This document shows, in pieces, positions 1-9,252 of a stretch of 64,000 bases of DNA. The stretch is from Actinomycetota bacterium (GTDB lineage Bacteria; Actinomycetota; UBA4738; HRBIN12). The translations under genes were made by a program, and so were the position numbers. A model generated the notes under the pieces. The model ran no database searches, was not told the DNA's origin, and saw only the letters and a list, made by a program, of their open reading frames with translations. The stretch is from positions 388,138-452,137 of the forward strand of contig JBBECT010000005.1 of the NCBI GenBank assembly GCA_040881665.1, in the 5' to 3' direction. Position 1 is the stretch's first letter, and every line of letters begins with the position of its first letter.

Positions 1-1329
1 ACCGGCCAGGCCGGCCATCCCGGGCATGCGCTTGCCACCCATCATCGACCGCATCATCTTCCGGGCGCCCTCGAAGTCCTTCAGGAGCCCGTTGACCTCG
101 GCGGTCGTGGTACCCGACCCGCGAGCGATCCGCAGGCGTCGAGACCCCTGGATGATAGCGGGATTCTGTCGCTCCTCCGGGGTCATGCTCAGGATGAGCG
201 CCTCGGCCCGTTTGAGGTGGCCGTCGTCCACCTGACCCGCCAGATCCTTCATCGCGTTCTTGCCTCCGGGAACGCCGGGCAGCATCCCCAGGACGTCCTG
301 GATCGGCCCGAGCTTCTGCATCTCCCGCAGCTGCGTCAGGAAGTCCTCAAGGGTGAACTGCGCCTTCAGCAGGCGCTCGGCCGACTCCTTGGCCGAGTCG
401 GCGTCCATCTTCTCCTGTGCCTTGTCGATCAGGGTCAACACGTCACCCATCCCGAGGATCCGAGAGGCCATCCGGTCCGGATAGAACGGCTCGAGATCGT
501 CGGGACGCTCCCCCGTTCCCACGAAGAAGACGGGGCGCCCCGTGACGCCCGTGATCGACAACGCCGCTCCGCCGCGGGCATCACCGTCGATCTTCGTCAG
601 CACGAAGCCGGTCGTGTCGACCGTGTCCATGAACGCGCGGGCCTGGATGACCGCGTCTTGTCCGACCATCGCGTCACAGGCCATGAGGACGTGATGCGGG
701 CGGATCGTGTCGCGAACGCGGCGTGCCTCGCGCATCATGTCCTCGTCGACGTGGAGCCGTCCGGCGGTGTCGACGATCACGACATCGGCGGCCTGGCGGG
801 AAGCCTCCTTCAACGCGCTCTTCGCCACCTTCACGGCGTCCTTGCCGTCGGACACCACTGGCACGCCGATCTCCGAACCGAGCGTGATCAGCTGATCGAC
901 CGCGCCCGGACGGTGTAGGTCCGCCGCCACGAGCAGAGGACGCTTGCCCTTGGACTTGAGGAGTTTGGCGATCTTCGCGCACGCCGTCGTCTTCCCCGAG
1001 CCCTGGACACCGGCCATCATCACGACGGCGGGACTGGCACCCGGGAGCTGGAAGGGGACCATCTCGCCTCCGAGCGTCACCTGGAGCTCGTCCCGAACGA
1101 CCTTCACGATCTGTTGACCCGGCGTGAGGCTGTTCATGACCTCCTCGGACAGGGCGCGTGTGCGGACACGGTCCAGGAAGTCGTCGGCCACCTCGACCGC
1201 GACGTCGGCGTCGAGCAGGGCGAGGCGGATGTCTCCCAGGGCCGTCTCCACCTGCTTCGGATGGAGCTTGCCGCGAGAGCGGACCTTCTTGAAGACCGCG
1301 TTCAAGCGGTCCGTGAGGGTGTCGAACAT
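1..1329 (-). CDS. ffh: Signal recognition particle protein Ffh (3' end outside window)
   Basis: GTPase subunit of the signal recognition particle, which binds 4.5S RNA and hydrophobic signal sequences and delivers ribosomes to the FtsY receptor at the membrane. Translation from the ATG at 1329 gives an N domain (MFDTLTDRLN...), a G domain with P-loop GVQGSGKTT at residues 107-115, DTAGR and TKIDG motifs, and a methionine-rich M domain that reaches MRSMMGGKRMPGM near the window edge. About 443 residues are visible, so only the extreme C-terminus is missing. An AAAGAG sequence just upstream fits a ribosome binding site. It lies downstream of smc-ftsY, the usual actinobacterial order, but a histidine kinase gene on the other strand separates it from them. 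Confidence 0.97.
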   Translation of the reverse strand, partial: MFDTLTDRLNAVFKKVRSRGKLHPKQVETALGDIRLALLDADVAVEVADDFLDRVRTRALSEEVMNSLTPGQQIVKVVRDELQVTLGGEMVPFQLPGASPAVVMMAGVQGSGKTTACAKIAKLLKSKGKRPLLVAADLHRPGAVDQLITLGSEIGVPVVSDGKDAVKVAKSALKEASRQAADVVIVDTAGRLHVDEDMMREARRVRDTIRPHHVLMACDAMVGQDAVIQARAFMDTVDTTGFVLTKIDGDARGGAALSITGVTGRPVFFVGTGERPDDLEPFYPDRMASRILGMGDVLTLIDKAQEKMDADSAKESAERLLKAQFTLEDFLTQLREMQKLGPIQDVLGMLPGVPGGKNAMKDLAGQVDDGHLKRAEALILSMTPEERQNPAIIQGSRRLRIARGSGTTTAEVNGLLKDFEGARKMMRSMMGGKRMPGMAGLAG

Positions 1330-1446
1330 CTCTTTTGAGGGTCTCCGAGCCTGTTGGGCACGCGCGCCCGGAGCGAGGGCGTCGCGGAGACGCAGAGTGT
1401 ACCCACGGCCGGGCGCTCACGGCCGGGTTCGACGACGGGAGAGCAG

Positions 1447-3267
1447 ATGCTGGTGAGGGGTCGGGACCTCGCCCAGGCGCGACGCCTCGAGACGGGCCTG
1501 ATCGGGCTCCGCTGGTTCGTCGTCATGCTCGGCGGCCTGCTCACGTTCCTGACGGCCCAGGATCGGACCGACGCTCCCGGCTATGCGGTTCCGCTCGGGT
1601 TCGGGCTCGTGGCGGTCCTCGCGATCGGCAACGTGCTCATCACCCTCGCGGTCGAACGCGCGAAGCGGCCGGAGGATCTCGCACCCGTGGGGTTCGGAGC
1701 GTTCCTCCTCGACATCGCCGTGATCACCGGCCTCGTGTGGATCGGAGCCGATCGCCCCGACGACGCCACGTGGGTGGTCGCCTATCTCCTCCCCCTCGAG
1801 GGCGCGATCCGCTACGGGCTCCCGGGAGCGCTGCTTCCGGTCGTGGTCAATCTCGTGTCGGAGATCGCCCGCGAGATGCGCCCGTCGGGCGACGGAGCCG
1901 ATCTCGCCACGATCGCCACGCGGGTCGGCATGGAGCTCGTGGTCGCGGTCGTCGCCGGGCTGATGGCGCGCTCGATGCAGCGTGAGGCGGATCGCGCACA
2001 GGAACGGGCGATGCACGCGGAGGATGCGGCCGTGCGTGAGCAATCCGCTCGGCGCGAACTCGCCGCGTTCCAGACGGCGATCCTGGCCGGCGTCGCGGCA
2101 GAGGACGCTGACGGCGGCCTCCAATCGATGGCCGAGACGATCTCCCGGGACCTGGGGTTCGATTCCTTCGCGATCCTGCTCGCCGAGGAACAGGGTCTCG
2201 TGCCGCGGGCGCTGCACGGCCAGACGGGCTTCGGGCCCGAAGGAGTCCTGGCGGTGGATGCCCCGGCCGCGGGGACTCCGGGCGTCGTGTCGCGGGCGCT
2301 CGAGACCGGAACGGCGCTCATGGCGCTGGACGAGCGCGGTGCCTCCGAGGCCGCGGCACCGCTCAAGGTGGGCGACGAGGTGATCGGCGTGCTCTACGAG
2401 CGGCGTTCGCCCCCCGAGGCGATCGACAAGGAACGGCTCGGGCTGCTGACGAGGCTCGCACAGCAGATCGCACTCGTCGTCCGCGCGGCACAACTCCACG
2501 CCCGTCAGGAGGAGACCCTGCAGCGACTGCGCGAGCTCGACGAGATGAAGTCGGACTTCGTGGCGATCACGAGCCATGAGCTGCGAACGCCGCTTGCCGC
2601 CGTTCGCGGGTTCGTCAACACCTTGCGTCGCCGTCTGGGCGAACTGTCTCCCGAGGAGATCGAGGAGTTCCTCGGGATCGTCGACCAGCAGACTGACCGC
2701 CTGATCCGACTCGTCGAGGATCTGTTGGTCGTCTCCCGGATCGAAGCCGGAAAGATCGCGTTCCATCCGGAATCGATCGAGCCACCGGTGTTCCTCGATG
2801 CGGTCGTCCAGGGCCTCGGCGACGGAGCCACACGGGTCGAGGTGTTCTGCGATCCGACCGGTCCCGAGCGAATGTTCGTCGACCCACACCGGCTCGGGCA
2901 GGTGCTGACGAACCTGCTGCAGAACGCGCTGAAGTTCTCACCGAGCGCCGAACCCGTCGCCCTGCGTTCCCGGTCGGACGGCGACACCGTCACCTTCGCC
3001 GTGATCGACCACGGCGTCGGCGTCCCCAACGACGAGCAGAAGCGGATCTTCGAGCGCTTCCACCAGACCGACGCCGCAAGCACACGGAAGGCCGAGGGCG
3101 CCGGGCTCGGCCTCTACATCACGCGGCGACTCGTGGAGGCGATGGGCGGAAGGATCGAGGTGAGCTCGGACGTCGGGAGAGGCGCGACGTTCAGCGTTCG
3201 TCTGCCGGTGAACCAGGCGGAGCTTCCAGCACCCGCTCCACTGTCCTCAGCAGGGCCAGCGGACTGA
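1447..3267 (+). CDS. Membrane sensor histidine kinase with GAF domain
   Basis: Sensor kinase of a two-component system. From the ATG at 1447 (preceded by GGGAG with 5-base spacing) it has 606 residues: about five hydrophobic segments in residues 15-170, a GAF-like domain around 205-340, a HisKA domain with phospho-acceptor His377 (SHELRTP), and a HATPase domain with N box (LLQNALKFSP), G1 (DHGVGVP) and G2 (GAGLGLYI) motifs. A TTG at 1354 could extend it by 31 residues but lacks a binding site. The facing response regulator gene overlaps its 3' end by 77 bases, which makes them a likely cognate pair. The signal is unknown; the GAF domain suggests a cytoplasmic ligand or cofactor. Confidence 0.9.
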   Translation: MLVRGRDLAQARRLETGLIGLRWFVVMLGGLLTFLTAQDRTDAPGYAVPLGFGLVAVLAIGNVLITLAVERAKRPEDLAPVGFGAFLLDIAVITGLVWIGADRPDDATWVVAYLLPLEGAIRYGLPGALLPVVVNLVSEIAREMRPSGDGADLATIATRVGMELVVAVVAGLMARSMQREADRAQERAMHAEDAAVREQSARRELAAFQTAILAGVAAEDADGGLQSMAETISRDLGFDSFAILLAEEQGLVPRALHGQTGFGPEGVLAVDAPAAGTPGVVSRALETGTALMALDERGASEAAAPLKVGDEVIGVLYERRSPPEAIDKERLGLLTRLAQQIALVVRAAQLHARQEETLQRLRELDEMKSDFVAITSHELRTPLAAVRGFVNTLRRRLGELSPEEIEEFLGIVDQQTDRLIRLVEDLLVVSRIEAGKIAFHPESIEPPVFLDAVVQGLGDGATRVEVFCDPTGPERMFVDPHRLGQVLTNLLQNALKFSPSAEPVALRSRSDGDTVTFAVIDHGVGVPNDEQKRIFERFHQTDAASTRKAEGAGLGLYITRRLVEAMGGRIEVSSDVGRGATFSVRLPVNQAELPAPAPLSSAGPAD

Positions 3268-3583
3268 ACGGCTTCGTGAAGTACTCGTCGGCGCCGAGCG
3301 CGATAACCTGATCGCGCCCCTCCTCGCCGGTGGCGGTGACGATGATCACGCGGACCGACGAGGTCTCCGGGTCGCTCTTCAACTCCCGAAGCACCTCCGC
3401 GCCCGGCGTTCCCGGGATGTTCAGGTCAAGGAACACCAGATCCGGAGGATCCGCGCGCACCTGCCCGAGCGCGGTCTGTCCGTCCGCCGCCTCGTCGATC
3501 GTGAACCCCTCGTGCTCGAGCACCATCCGCATCGCTTCGCGCATCGTCGGGTGGTCCTCGACGATCAGGATCCGCGTGCTCAC
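3191..3583 (-). CDS. Stand-alone response regulator receiver protein
   Basis: 130-residue CheY-like receiver with no output domain. The acidic pocket E9/D10, the phosphorylation site D53, T83 and K104 are all present. The start is GTG at 3583, overlapping the ftsY stop as GTGA, so it is probably translated with ftsY as the last gene of the smc-ftsY run. Its last 77 bases are antisense to the 3' end of the histidine kinase gene, its probable partner. Without an output domain it must act by protein contact or feed a phosphorelay; the target cannot be seen here. Confidence 0.92.
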   Translation of the reverse strand: MSTRILIVEDHPTMREAMRMVLEHEGFTIDEAADGQTALGQVRADPPDLVFLDLNIPGTPGAEVLRELKSDPETSSVRVIIVTATGEEGRDQVIALGADEYFTKPFSPLALLRTVERVLEAPPGSPADER

Positions 3584-4656
3584 ACGCCGCTCCCGAGCAG
3601 CCCGTCCGCGAACGACCGCGGATCGAACGTCTCGAGGTCGCCGATCGACTCCCCCATCCCCACGAGCTTGACAGGAACACCGAGTTCCTCACGGACGGCG
3701 AGTGCGATCCCTCCGCGTGCCGACCCGTCCATCTTCGTGAGTACGACCCCGGTGACGTCGGCCGCCTCGGTGAACGCCCGCGCCTGCGCGATCCCGTTCT
3801 GCCCGGTTTGGGCGTCCAACACGAGCAGGGTCTCGTCGATCCCCGCCCCCGTCTGCGCAGCGGCCTTCTCGGCGACCCGGCGGACCTTCTTCAGCTCGTC
3901 CATGAGCGGGATCTTCGTGTGGAGCCGTCCCGCGGTGTCGATGATGAGAACGTCGCTGCCCTTCGCCGCTGCGGAGGTCACCGCGTCGAACGCCACGGAG
4001 CCCGGGTCCGCGCCGCGTTCCTGCGCGACGAGCGCGACACCCGCGCGGTCGGCCCAGATCCCGAGCTGCTCGCCCGCCGCCGCACGGAAGGTGTCGCTGT
4101 TGGCGAGCATGACCTGCTTGCCCTCACCGCGCAGCTTCGCGGCCAGCTTGCCGATCGTCGTCGACTTTCCCGCGCCGTTGACCCCGACCACGATCACGAT
4201 CGCGAGCCGATCACCGGGAAGGATGAGTCCGGTGCTCTCACCGAGCAACCCGACGATCTCCTCGCGCACCAGTCCGACGGGGTCCGACTCGCTGTCGAAG
4301 CGCTCCTTCACGCGGGCGACGAGGTCGCTCGCCGCCCGGGGTCCCACATCGGCCCGGACCAGAGCCTGCTCGAGGCCGTGCCACTCGTCCTCGGTCGGGG
4401 CCGACCCGAGGAGTCTGCGGATCTTCGAACCCAACCCCGTGGAAGGGCTCGTCGCTGAGGGCGACGTAGAAGGCGTCGCCACGGTCGCGGAGCCACCGAC
4501 CTCGGTGCGCGCCTCGGGGCCGTCCGCCCGACGGCCGTCCCGATCCGACACGATCGGGGGCGTCGTGCCCGTTCGCGGTCTGCGGCGCCGCACCACGAGG
4601 GCGCCGATGACCGCGAGGGCGAGCACCACGACGGTGCCGATCAGAACGATCTCCAT
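3580..4656 (-). CDS. ftsY: Signal recognition particle receptor FtsY
   Basis: GTPase receptor for the Ffh/RNA particle at the cytoplasmic membrane. The 358 residues comprise an N-terminal membrane segment (residues 3-22) followed by Arg-rich residues, a low-complexity Ser/Thr/Pro linker (about 30-75), an N domain, and a G domain with P-loop GVNGAGKST (158-166), DTFRAAA, DTAGR and TKMDG. The membrane-anchored N-terminus is the form usual in actinomycetes. It starts 12 bases after the smc stop and ends in a 4-base overlap with the response regulator, indicating one operon. Confidence 0.97.
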   Translation of the reverse strand: MEIVLIGTVVVLALAVIGALVVRRRRPRTGTTPPIVSDRDGRRADGPEARTEVGGSATVATPSTSPSATSPSTGLGSKIRRLLGSAPTEDEWHGLEQALVRADVGPRAASDLVARVKERFDSESDPVGLVREEIVGLLGESTGLILPGDRLAIVIVVGVNGAGKSTTIGKLAAKLRGEGKQVMLANSDTFRAAAGEQLGIWADRAGVALVAQERGADPGSVAFDAVTSAAAKGSDVLIIDTAGRLHTKIPLMDELKKVRRVAEKAAAQTGAGIDETLLVLDAQTGQNGIAQARAFTEAADVTGVVLTKMDGSARGGIALAVREELGVPVKLVGMGESIGDLETFDPRSFADGLLGSGV

Positions 4657-4668
4657 CTCGGGGAGAGG

Positions 4669-7600
4669 CTAACGGACGGGGTCGGGCTCGGGCACCGCTA
4701 CCTCGATCCCGTCGCCGACGACGGTGACCACGCCGGTCTCCTCCCCATCGGAGGTGCTCCGCTCGGCGGGTTCGGTGGCCGGACCCGACGCGCTGCCCGC
4801 TGCGACGACCTCGGCGTGCGCACGTTCGGCGGCTTCGGACGCCGTGTCGCGATCCTCGAGCCGTTGGCACAAGACCCGCGAGGTGCCGTCGGAGGACATC
4901 GAGACGCCATACATCGTCGAGGCGATCTCCATCGTCCGCTTCTGGTGGGTCACGATCATCACCTGGGACCGCTCGGAGAACCATTCGAGCAGGCGCAGGA
5001 AGCGGTGCAGGTTCGCGTCGTCCAGGGCCGGTTCCACCTCGTCCATCAGGTAGAACGGGCTGGGCCGGGATCGGAAGATCGAGAACAGGAACGCCATCGC
5101 GGTCAGCGCTCGCTCGCCGCCCGACAGCAGCGAGATCCGTTTGACGCGCTTCCTGCCCGGTCGAGCCTCGATCTCGATCCCGCTCGTGAGCGGGCTCGAT
5201 GGATCGGTGAGGACCAGACGCCCCTCGCCTCCGGGGAACAGCTCTGCGATCAGGTTCTCGAACTCGACCGCAACGTCACGGTACGCGGCATCGAACGTGG
5301 TGAGGATCTCCCGCTCGATCTGCTCGATCACCTGCAGGAGGTCGCGCCGCGCCTTGCGCACGTCCTCGAGCTCGCGATGGAGGAAATCGTGCCGCTCTTG
5401 GAGCGCCTCGAACTCGCCCGAGGCCAGAAGGTTCACGCGTCCGAGCAGCGCGAGCCGCCGCTGAACGAGCTGCGCGCGCTTCTCGAGCTTGTCGACGGTG
5501 TCGCCGTCGGTAAGGGCCGCCACCGCCTCGTCGAGGTCCACGCCGTGACCCTCGACGACCAGCCGCTCGGCCTCGCGGATCCGGCGCTCGAGGTCCCCAC
5601 GGATCCGGTCGTCTTCCTCGTATTCCTCGCGGAGCCGATCGAGCTCGCCCGATGCCTCCCGCCACTCCTTGTTGACGAGCGCCTCGGCGTCGACCGCCGC
5701 GTGTTCGGCGACAGCAGCGTGCTCGCGTGCGACCGACGCTTCGTCCTGAGCGCTCCCGGCTCGCGCCAGGGCCTCCTCCGCTTCGGTCCGTGACCGCTCG
5801 GCGGTCGCCAACTCGGCCCGCAGCGCGTTCGGATCGTGCGCGGCGAGCTGGTCGCGCTCGAGGCGGAGAGCGGAGAGGCGCTCTTCGTGGGCGGCACGGT
5901 CGCGCCGGAGCGTCTCGACCGCGACCCGCTCCCGGATCGCAGCCTCGGGGACCGGCGGCAGGTCCGGCAGCTCCGGGGACTGCGTCGGCGCCTCGGCAAG
6001 GGTGCGGCGCCAGGCGTCCGCGGCGTCCTCGAGCCCCGTGAGCCGCTGGACGAGCATCTCCTCTTCCTTGCGTAGCGATGCCAGGCCGGCCGCAAGCGCA
6101 CCGCTTCGCTCGGCGGCCGCGGTCAACCGTCCGTCGGCCTCGTCCAGCTGTGCCACCAGCTGTTCGACCTCATCGACGATCTCCTCGAGCCGATGCTGCT
6201 TCGGAGCACGTTGGGCCGCCGCGGCGGCGAGGTCATGATCGAGGACCTGCAGCTCGCTGCGGATCTCGCGCGCTCGGTCGCCGGTCCCGGCGGCCGTGTG
6301 GATCACGGCCGGACCCACGAGGACCCCGTCCGCGGTGACGAACGACGCTTTCGGATGCACCGCGTGCTTGATCGCGGCTTCGTCGACGGATGCGGCCAGG
6401 TAGACATCACGCAGGACGGTGCTCGCGAGGCCCCGGGCCGGCGGCTCCGCGGTGACCGCGGACAGCAGGCTTCGTTCGCCGGGGAGTTTGAACGACACCG
6501 GGCCACCGGCGGCCACCGCCAGGATCGCCCCGTCGCCGCCGGGCGCGTCGGCCAGGGCGTGCTCGCCGTCGAGATAGACGACCGCGTCGGCGAGCGGTCC
6601 GAGCGCCGCAGACAGAGCACGCTCGAGACCGGATTCCGCGCGCACGAGGTCTCCGAGCAGGCCGAGCGCCCTTCCCTTGTGACCGGAGAGGAACCGCGAT
6701 CCCGGCGTCTCTTCGATGTCTCGCCGCCGCGCCTCGAGCAGGTCCCGGCGCGACCGGTTCCGACGGATCACCTCGTCGAGCTCGGCGACCTCGTCGATCA
6801 GTTCCCTGCGTTCGACGTCGAGCGAGGCGCGTCGCTCGGAGATCGGGGTCGTCGTCGCGTCGAGCCGCTCCACCTCGGCGTCGAGTTCGGTTCGATCGGC
6901 GTCGACCGCGGCGGCGCGCTCGCTCACCGTGGCGATCGTAGCCTCGAGGCGTTCGCGTTCATGGTCGTAGCCCGCGAGCGAGCGGCGGATCGCCTCGATC
7001 TCGGCGCGGCGAGCGGCACCTTCCTCGGACACCCGGCGACGCTCGTCCTCGGCGTCCCGACGCTGGGTCTCGAGCGCGTGGAACGCCTGCTCGGCAGCGT
7101 CGAGCTCCGCCTCGCCCTCGGCCAGCTGGGTCGTCAAGGTGGTGAGCTCGGACCCGAGCCTTTTCAGCTCGGAGTCGATCGCTCCGATCCGCGCGGTCTT
7201 CGTTGCCTCGTGCGCAAGCTCGGTCCGCGCGGCGGACTCACGCTCCACCGCCGACCGGAACGAGCGTTCCGCGTCGGACCGCGCCGTCTGTGCGTCGCGG
7301 AACGTGGTCTCGGCGGCCTGGAGCGCCCAGGTCGCCTGCGCCCGGGCATCGGCGGTCGCGACGACCCTCTCGTCGAGCCCGTCGAGCCGCGCACGGGCCT
7401 CGGTGCGTTTGACCAGCCCCTCGTCCCATCCCGAGCTTCGCTTGTCGCGCTCGATGCGCAGGTCACGCAGTCGCGCGGCCGCGAGCTTGATCGCGAACTC
7501 GTCGGCCTGTGCGGCGAGGGTCTCGTGCCGGCCCGCCATCTCCGCCTGCTGTTTGAGCGGCTTCAGCTGCCGCTTCAGCTCCGCCAGAACGTCCTGGAGA

Positions 7601-8169
7601 CGGAGCAGATCCTGATCGAGGTTCGCGAGCTTGCGCTCAGCCCGCTCCTTGCGCTTGCGGTGTTTCGCGATCCCGGCGGCCTCTTCGATGTACCGGCGAC
7701 GATCCTCCGGGCGCGCGGTGAGGACGTCCTCGAGCTGGCCCTGACCCACGACCGTGTGCAGCGCGCGGCCGATCCCGGTCTCGGACAGCAACTCCTGCAC
7801 GTCCATCAGGCGGACGACCTGGCCGCCGATCCGATACTCGCTTTCGCCCGAGCGAAAGATCGTGCGGCTGACCTCGATCTCCGACATCGGCACCGGGATC
7901 GTTCCGGCCGTGTTGTCGATCACGATCTTGGCCTCGGCCATCCCGAGCGCCGTCCGCGAGGGCGAGCCGGCGAAGATCACGTCCGCCATCTCGCCGCTGC
8001 GCATCGCGCGAGGGCCCTGCTGTCCGAGCACCCAGCTGATCGCGTCGACGAGATTGGACTTGCCGGACCCATTCGGGCCGACGATCACCGAAACGCCGGG
8101 GGTGAATTCCAGGACGGTCTTGTCGGCGAACGACTTGAAGCCCCGGATCGAGAGTTGCCGCAGGAACAT
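4669..8169 (-). CDS. smc: Chromosome segregation ATPase SMC
   Basis: Structural maintenance of chromosomes protein that compacts and segregates the nucleoid. It has 1166 residues, the usual length: N-terminal ATPase half with Walker A GPNGSGKS (31-38), two long coiled coils rich in Glu, Arg and Ala flanking a central hinge around residues 490-640, and a C-terminal half with signature LSGGERALTA and Walker B YLMDEVEPALDD. The start is ATG 8169, giving the typical N-terminus MFLRQLSIRGFKSF. A TAGCAT hexamer 11 bases upstream suggests a promoter of its own with a very short leader. ftsY follows after 12 bases. The kleisin partners ScpA/B are not in the window. Confidence 0.97.
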   Translation of the reverse strand: MFLRQLSIRGFKSFADKTVLEFTPGVSVIVGPNGSGKSNLVDAISWVLGQQGPRAMRSGEMADVIFAGSPSRTALGMAEAKIVIDNTAGTIPVPMSEIEVSRTIFRSGESEYRIGGQVVRLMDVQELLSETGIGRALHTVVGQGQLEDVLTARPEDRRRYIEEAAGIAKHRKRKERAERKLANLDQDLLRLQDVLAELKRQLKPLKQQAEMAGRHETLAAQADEFAIKLAAARLRDLRIERDKRSSGWDEGLVKRTEARARLDGLDERVVATADARAQATWALQAAETTFRDAQTARSDAERSFRSAVERESAARTELAHEATKTARIGAIDSELKRLGSELTTLTTQLAEGEAELDAAEQAFHALETQRRDAEDERRRVSEEGAARRAEIEAIRRSLAGYDHERERLEATIATVSERAAAVDADRTELDAEVERLDATTTPISERRASLDVERRELIDEVAELDEVIRRNRSRRDLLEARRRDIEETPGSRFLSGHKGRALGLLGDLVRAESGLERALSAALGPLADAVVYLDGEHALADAPGGDGAILAVAAGGPVSFKLPGERSLLSAVTAEPPARGLASTVLRDVYLAASVDEAAIKHAVHPKASFVTADGVLVGPAVIHTAAGTGDRAREIRSELQVLDHDLAAAAAQRAPKQHRLEEIVDEVEQLVAQLDEADGRLTAAAERSGALAAGLASLRKEEEMLVQRLTGLEDAADAWRRTLAEAPTQSPELPDLPPVPEAAIRERVAVETLRRDRAAHEERLSALRLERDQLAAHDPNALRAELATAERSRTEAEEALARAGSAQDEASVAREHAAVAEHAAVDAEALVNKEWREASGELDRLREEYEEDDRIRGDLERRIREAERLVVEGHGVDLDEAVAALTDGDTVDKLEKRAQLVQRRLALLGRVNLLASGEFEALQERHDFLHRELEDVRKARRDLLQVIEQIEREILTTFDAAYRDVAVEFENLIAELFPGGEGRLVLTDPSSPLTSGIEIEARPGRKRVKRISLLSGGERALTAMAFLFSIFRSRPSPFYLMDEVEPALDDANLHRFLRLLEWFSERSQVMIVTHQKRTMEIASTMYGVSMSSDGTSRVLCQRLEDRDTASEAAERAHAEVVAAGSASGPATEPAERSTSDGEETGVVTVVGDGIEVAVPEPDPVR

Positions 8170-8255
8170 GCTGGAACGCGATGCTACCAACGCAGGCACG
8201 TCGTATCTCGGGTTGGACCCCCCGATCTCACCGCTGGGCGGCGCCCGGGCCGTGC

Positions 8256-8525
8256 TCAGCCGGAGACGCGGAACCCTTCGGCTCCTGCCGGCGGCTCGGC
8301 TTCCAGTTCGAGACGTTCGACGACCGCTCCGGACGGACCGTGCCGGCACCACTCCACCAGGGCATCGACCGACGCGCCGTCGCCCTCGAATACGGCCTCG
8401 ACCGTCCCGTCGGGGCGGTTGCGCACCCAGCCCGCGAGACCCGCCGAGCGCGCCCGCTCGGCGCACGCAACCCGGAAGAACACGCCCTGCACGCGGCCGG
8501 AGACGACCGCGTGGATCCGCTTCAT
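8256..8525 (-). CDS. acyP: Acylphosphatase
   Basis: Small enzyme that hydrolyses carboxyl-phosphate bonds such as acetyl phosphate. The 89 residues carry the signature GRVQGVFFR with catalytic Arg18, and Asn36 within WVRNRPDG; the length is typical. The ATG overlaps the stop of the upstream metzincin-like gene (ATGA), so the two are translationally coupled. Acylphosphatase next to smc, mutM and rnc is a recurring actinobacterial arrangement. Confidence 0.95.
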   Translation of the reverse strand: MKRIHAVVSGRVQGVFFRVACAERARSAGLAGWVRNRPDGTVEAVFEGDGASVDALVEWCRHGPSGAVVERLELEAEPPAGAEGFRVSG

Positions 8526-9178
8526 CGTCGTTCGCGTTCCAGGGGCCACGGGTTGCGGACGCACGGTCGGACCCCCTTGGTTTGCTGCATCATCACGGGG
8601 GCCTTCCGGCCCCGAGCAGGACAGGTGCCGTGCCCGTGGCCGAGTGCGTGGCCCACCTCGTGGTTCACCAGATAGGTGCGGTACCCGTCGATGTCCCGGT
8701 GGTAGGCCGCCGCCCCGCGCCGCCACCGCCACGCGTTCAGCACCGAACGGCCTCGCATGTAACAGGAGTAGATCCTGTTCGTCGGCAACGGAGCGCAGAG
8801 ACGGTCGGTAAGGCTCGGGGCCGCGAGGGTGACGCGGAACGCCACAGGACCTCGCGACATGCGCTTGAGGGCGACGCCGCGACCGCCGATCCAGCTGCGA
8901 CGGTCGGAGAGGATCCGCTCGACCTGGTCGGCATAACGATCGCGATCGGTCCTCAGGCGTCGATCGATCTCGATCAGGTACCGCCGGACACGCGCGTTCT
9001 TCTTTCCGACCCGAGGACCCTCGCCTCGAACGATCGAGAGTCGCCGTCCGATCGACCGATCGGTGACCCGCTCGGATCGAGGCCGGGCGTCGGCGGACCC
9101 CTCGATCGCCGAGACCTCCGCCGCCGAGGAGGCGGCCACGAACGTGAACAGGAGCACGAGGAACAGAGCTCGTCGCAT
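8522..9178 (-). CDS. Secreted DUF3152 protein with metzincin-type zinc motif
   Basis: 218 residues from ATG 9178. An N-terminal signal peptide (hydrophobic residues 4-20, ending near AASSAA) is followed by a domain with HEVGHALGHGH at 173-183, an exact HExxHxxGxxH zinc motif, and Met-Met at 196-197 as a possible Met-turn. Cys129, Cys139, Cys186 and Cys206 could form disulfides. It matches what I know of the actinobacterial DUF3152 family, whose function is not established; a secreted zinc protease is inferred from the motif. A TATCCT box 6 bases before the ATG implies a leaderless transcript. Its stop overlaps the acylphosphatase start. Confidence 0.85.
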   Translation of the reverse strand: MRRALFLVLLFTFVAASSAAEVSAIEGSADARPRSERVTDRSIGRRLSIVRGEGPRVGKKNARVRRYLIEIDRRLRTDRDRYADQVERILSDRRSWIGGRGVALKRMSRGPVAFRVTLAAPSLTDRLCAPLPTNRIYSCYMRGRSVLNAWRWRRGAAAYHRDIDGYRTYLVNHEVGHALGHGHGTCPARGRKAPVMMQQTKGVRPCVRNPWPLERERR

Positions 9179-9252
9179 CCGGGCAGGATAGCGAGCCCGT
9201 CTCCCCCATCGGTCCCGGCTCCGGTGGTGCCGCAGCGATGGGATCCGCGTCG

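Noticed and set aside
1417-2889. Long open frame (490 codons) antisense to the histidine kinase
   Set aside because: Composition is that of a GC-rich shadow frame (Arg/His/Glu-rich, no domain), and the kinase on the other strand has every expected motif.
6193-8811. 872-codon open frame antisense to smc
   Set aside because: It mirrors the codon pattern of smc, has low-complexity Arg/Gly/Leu content and no recognisable domain; it also crosses the acylphosphatase gene.
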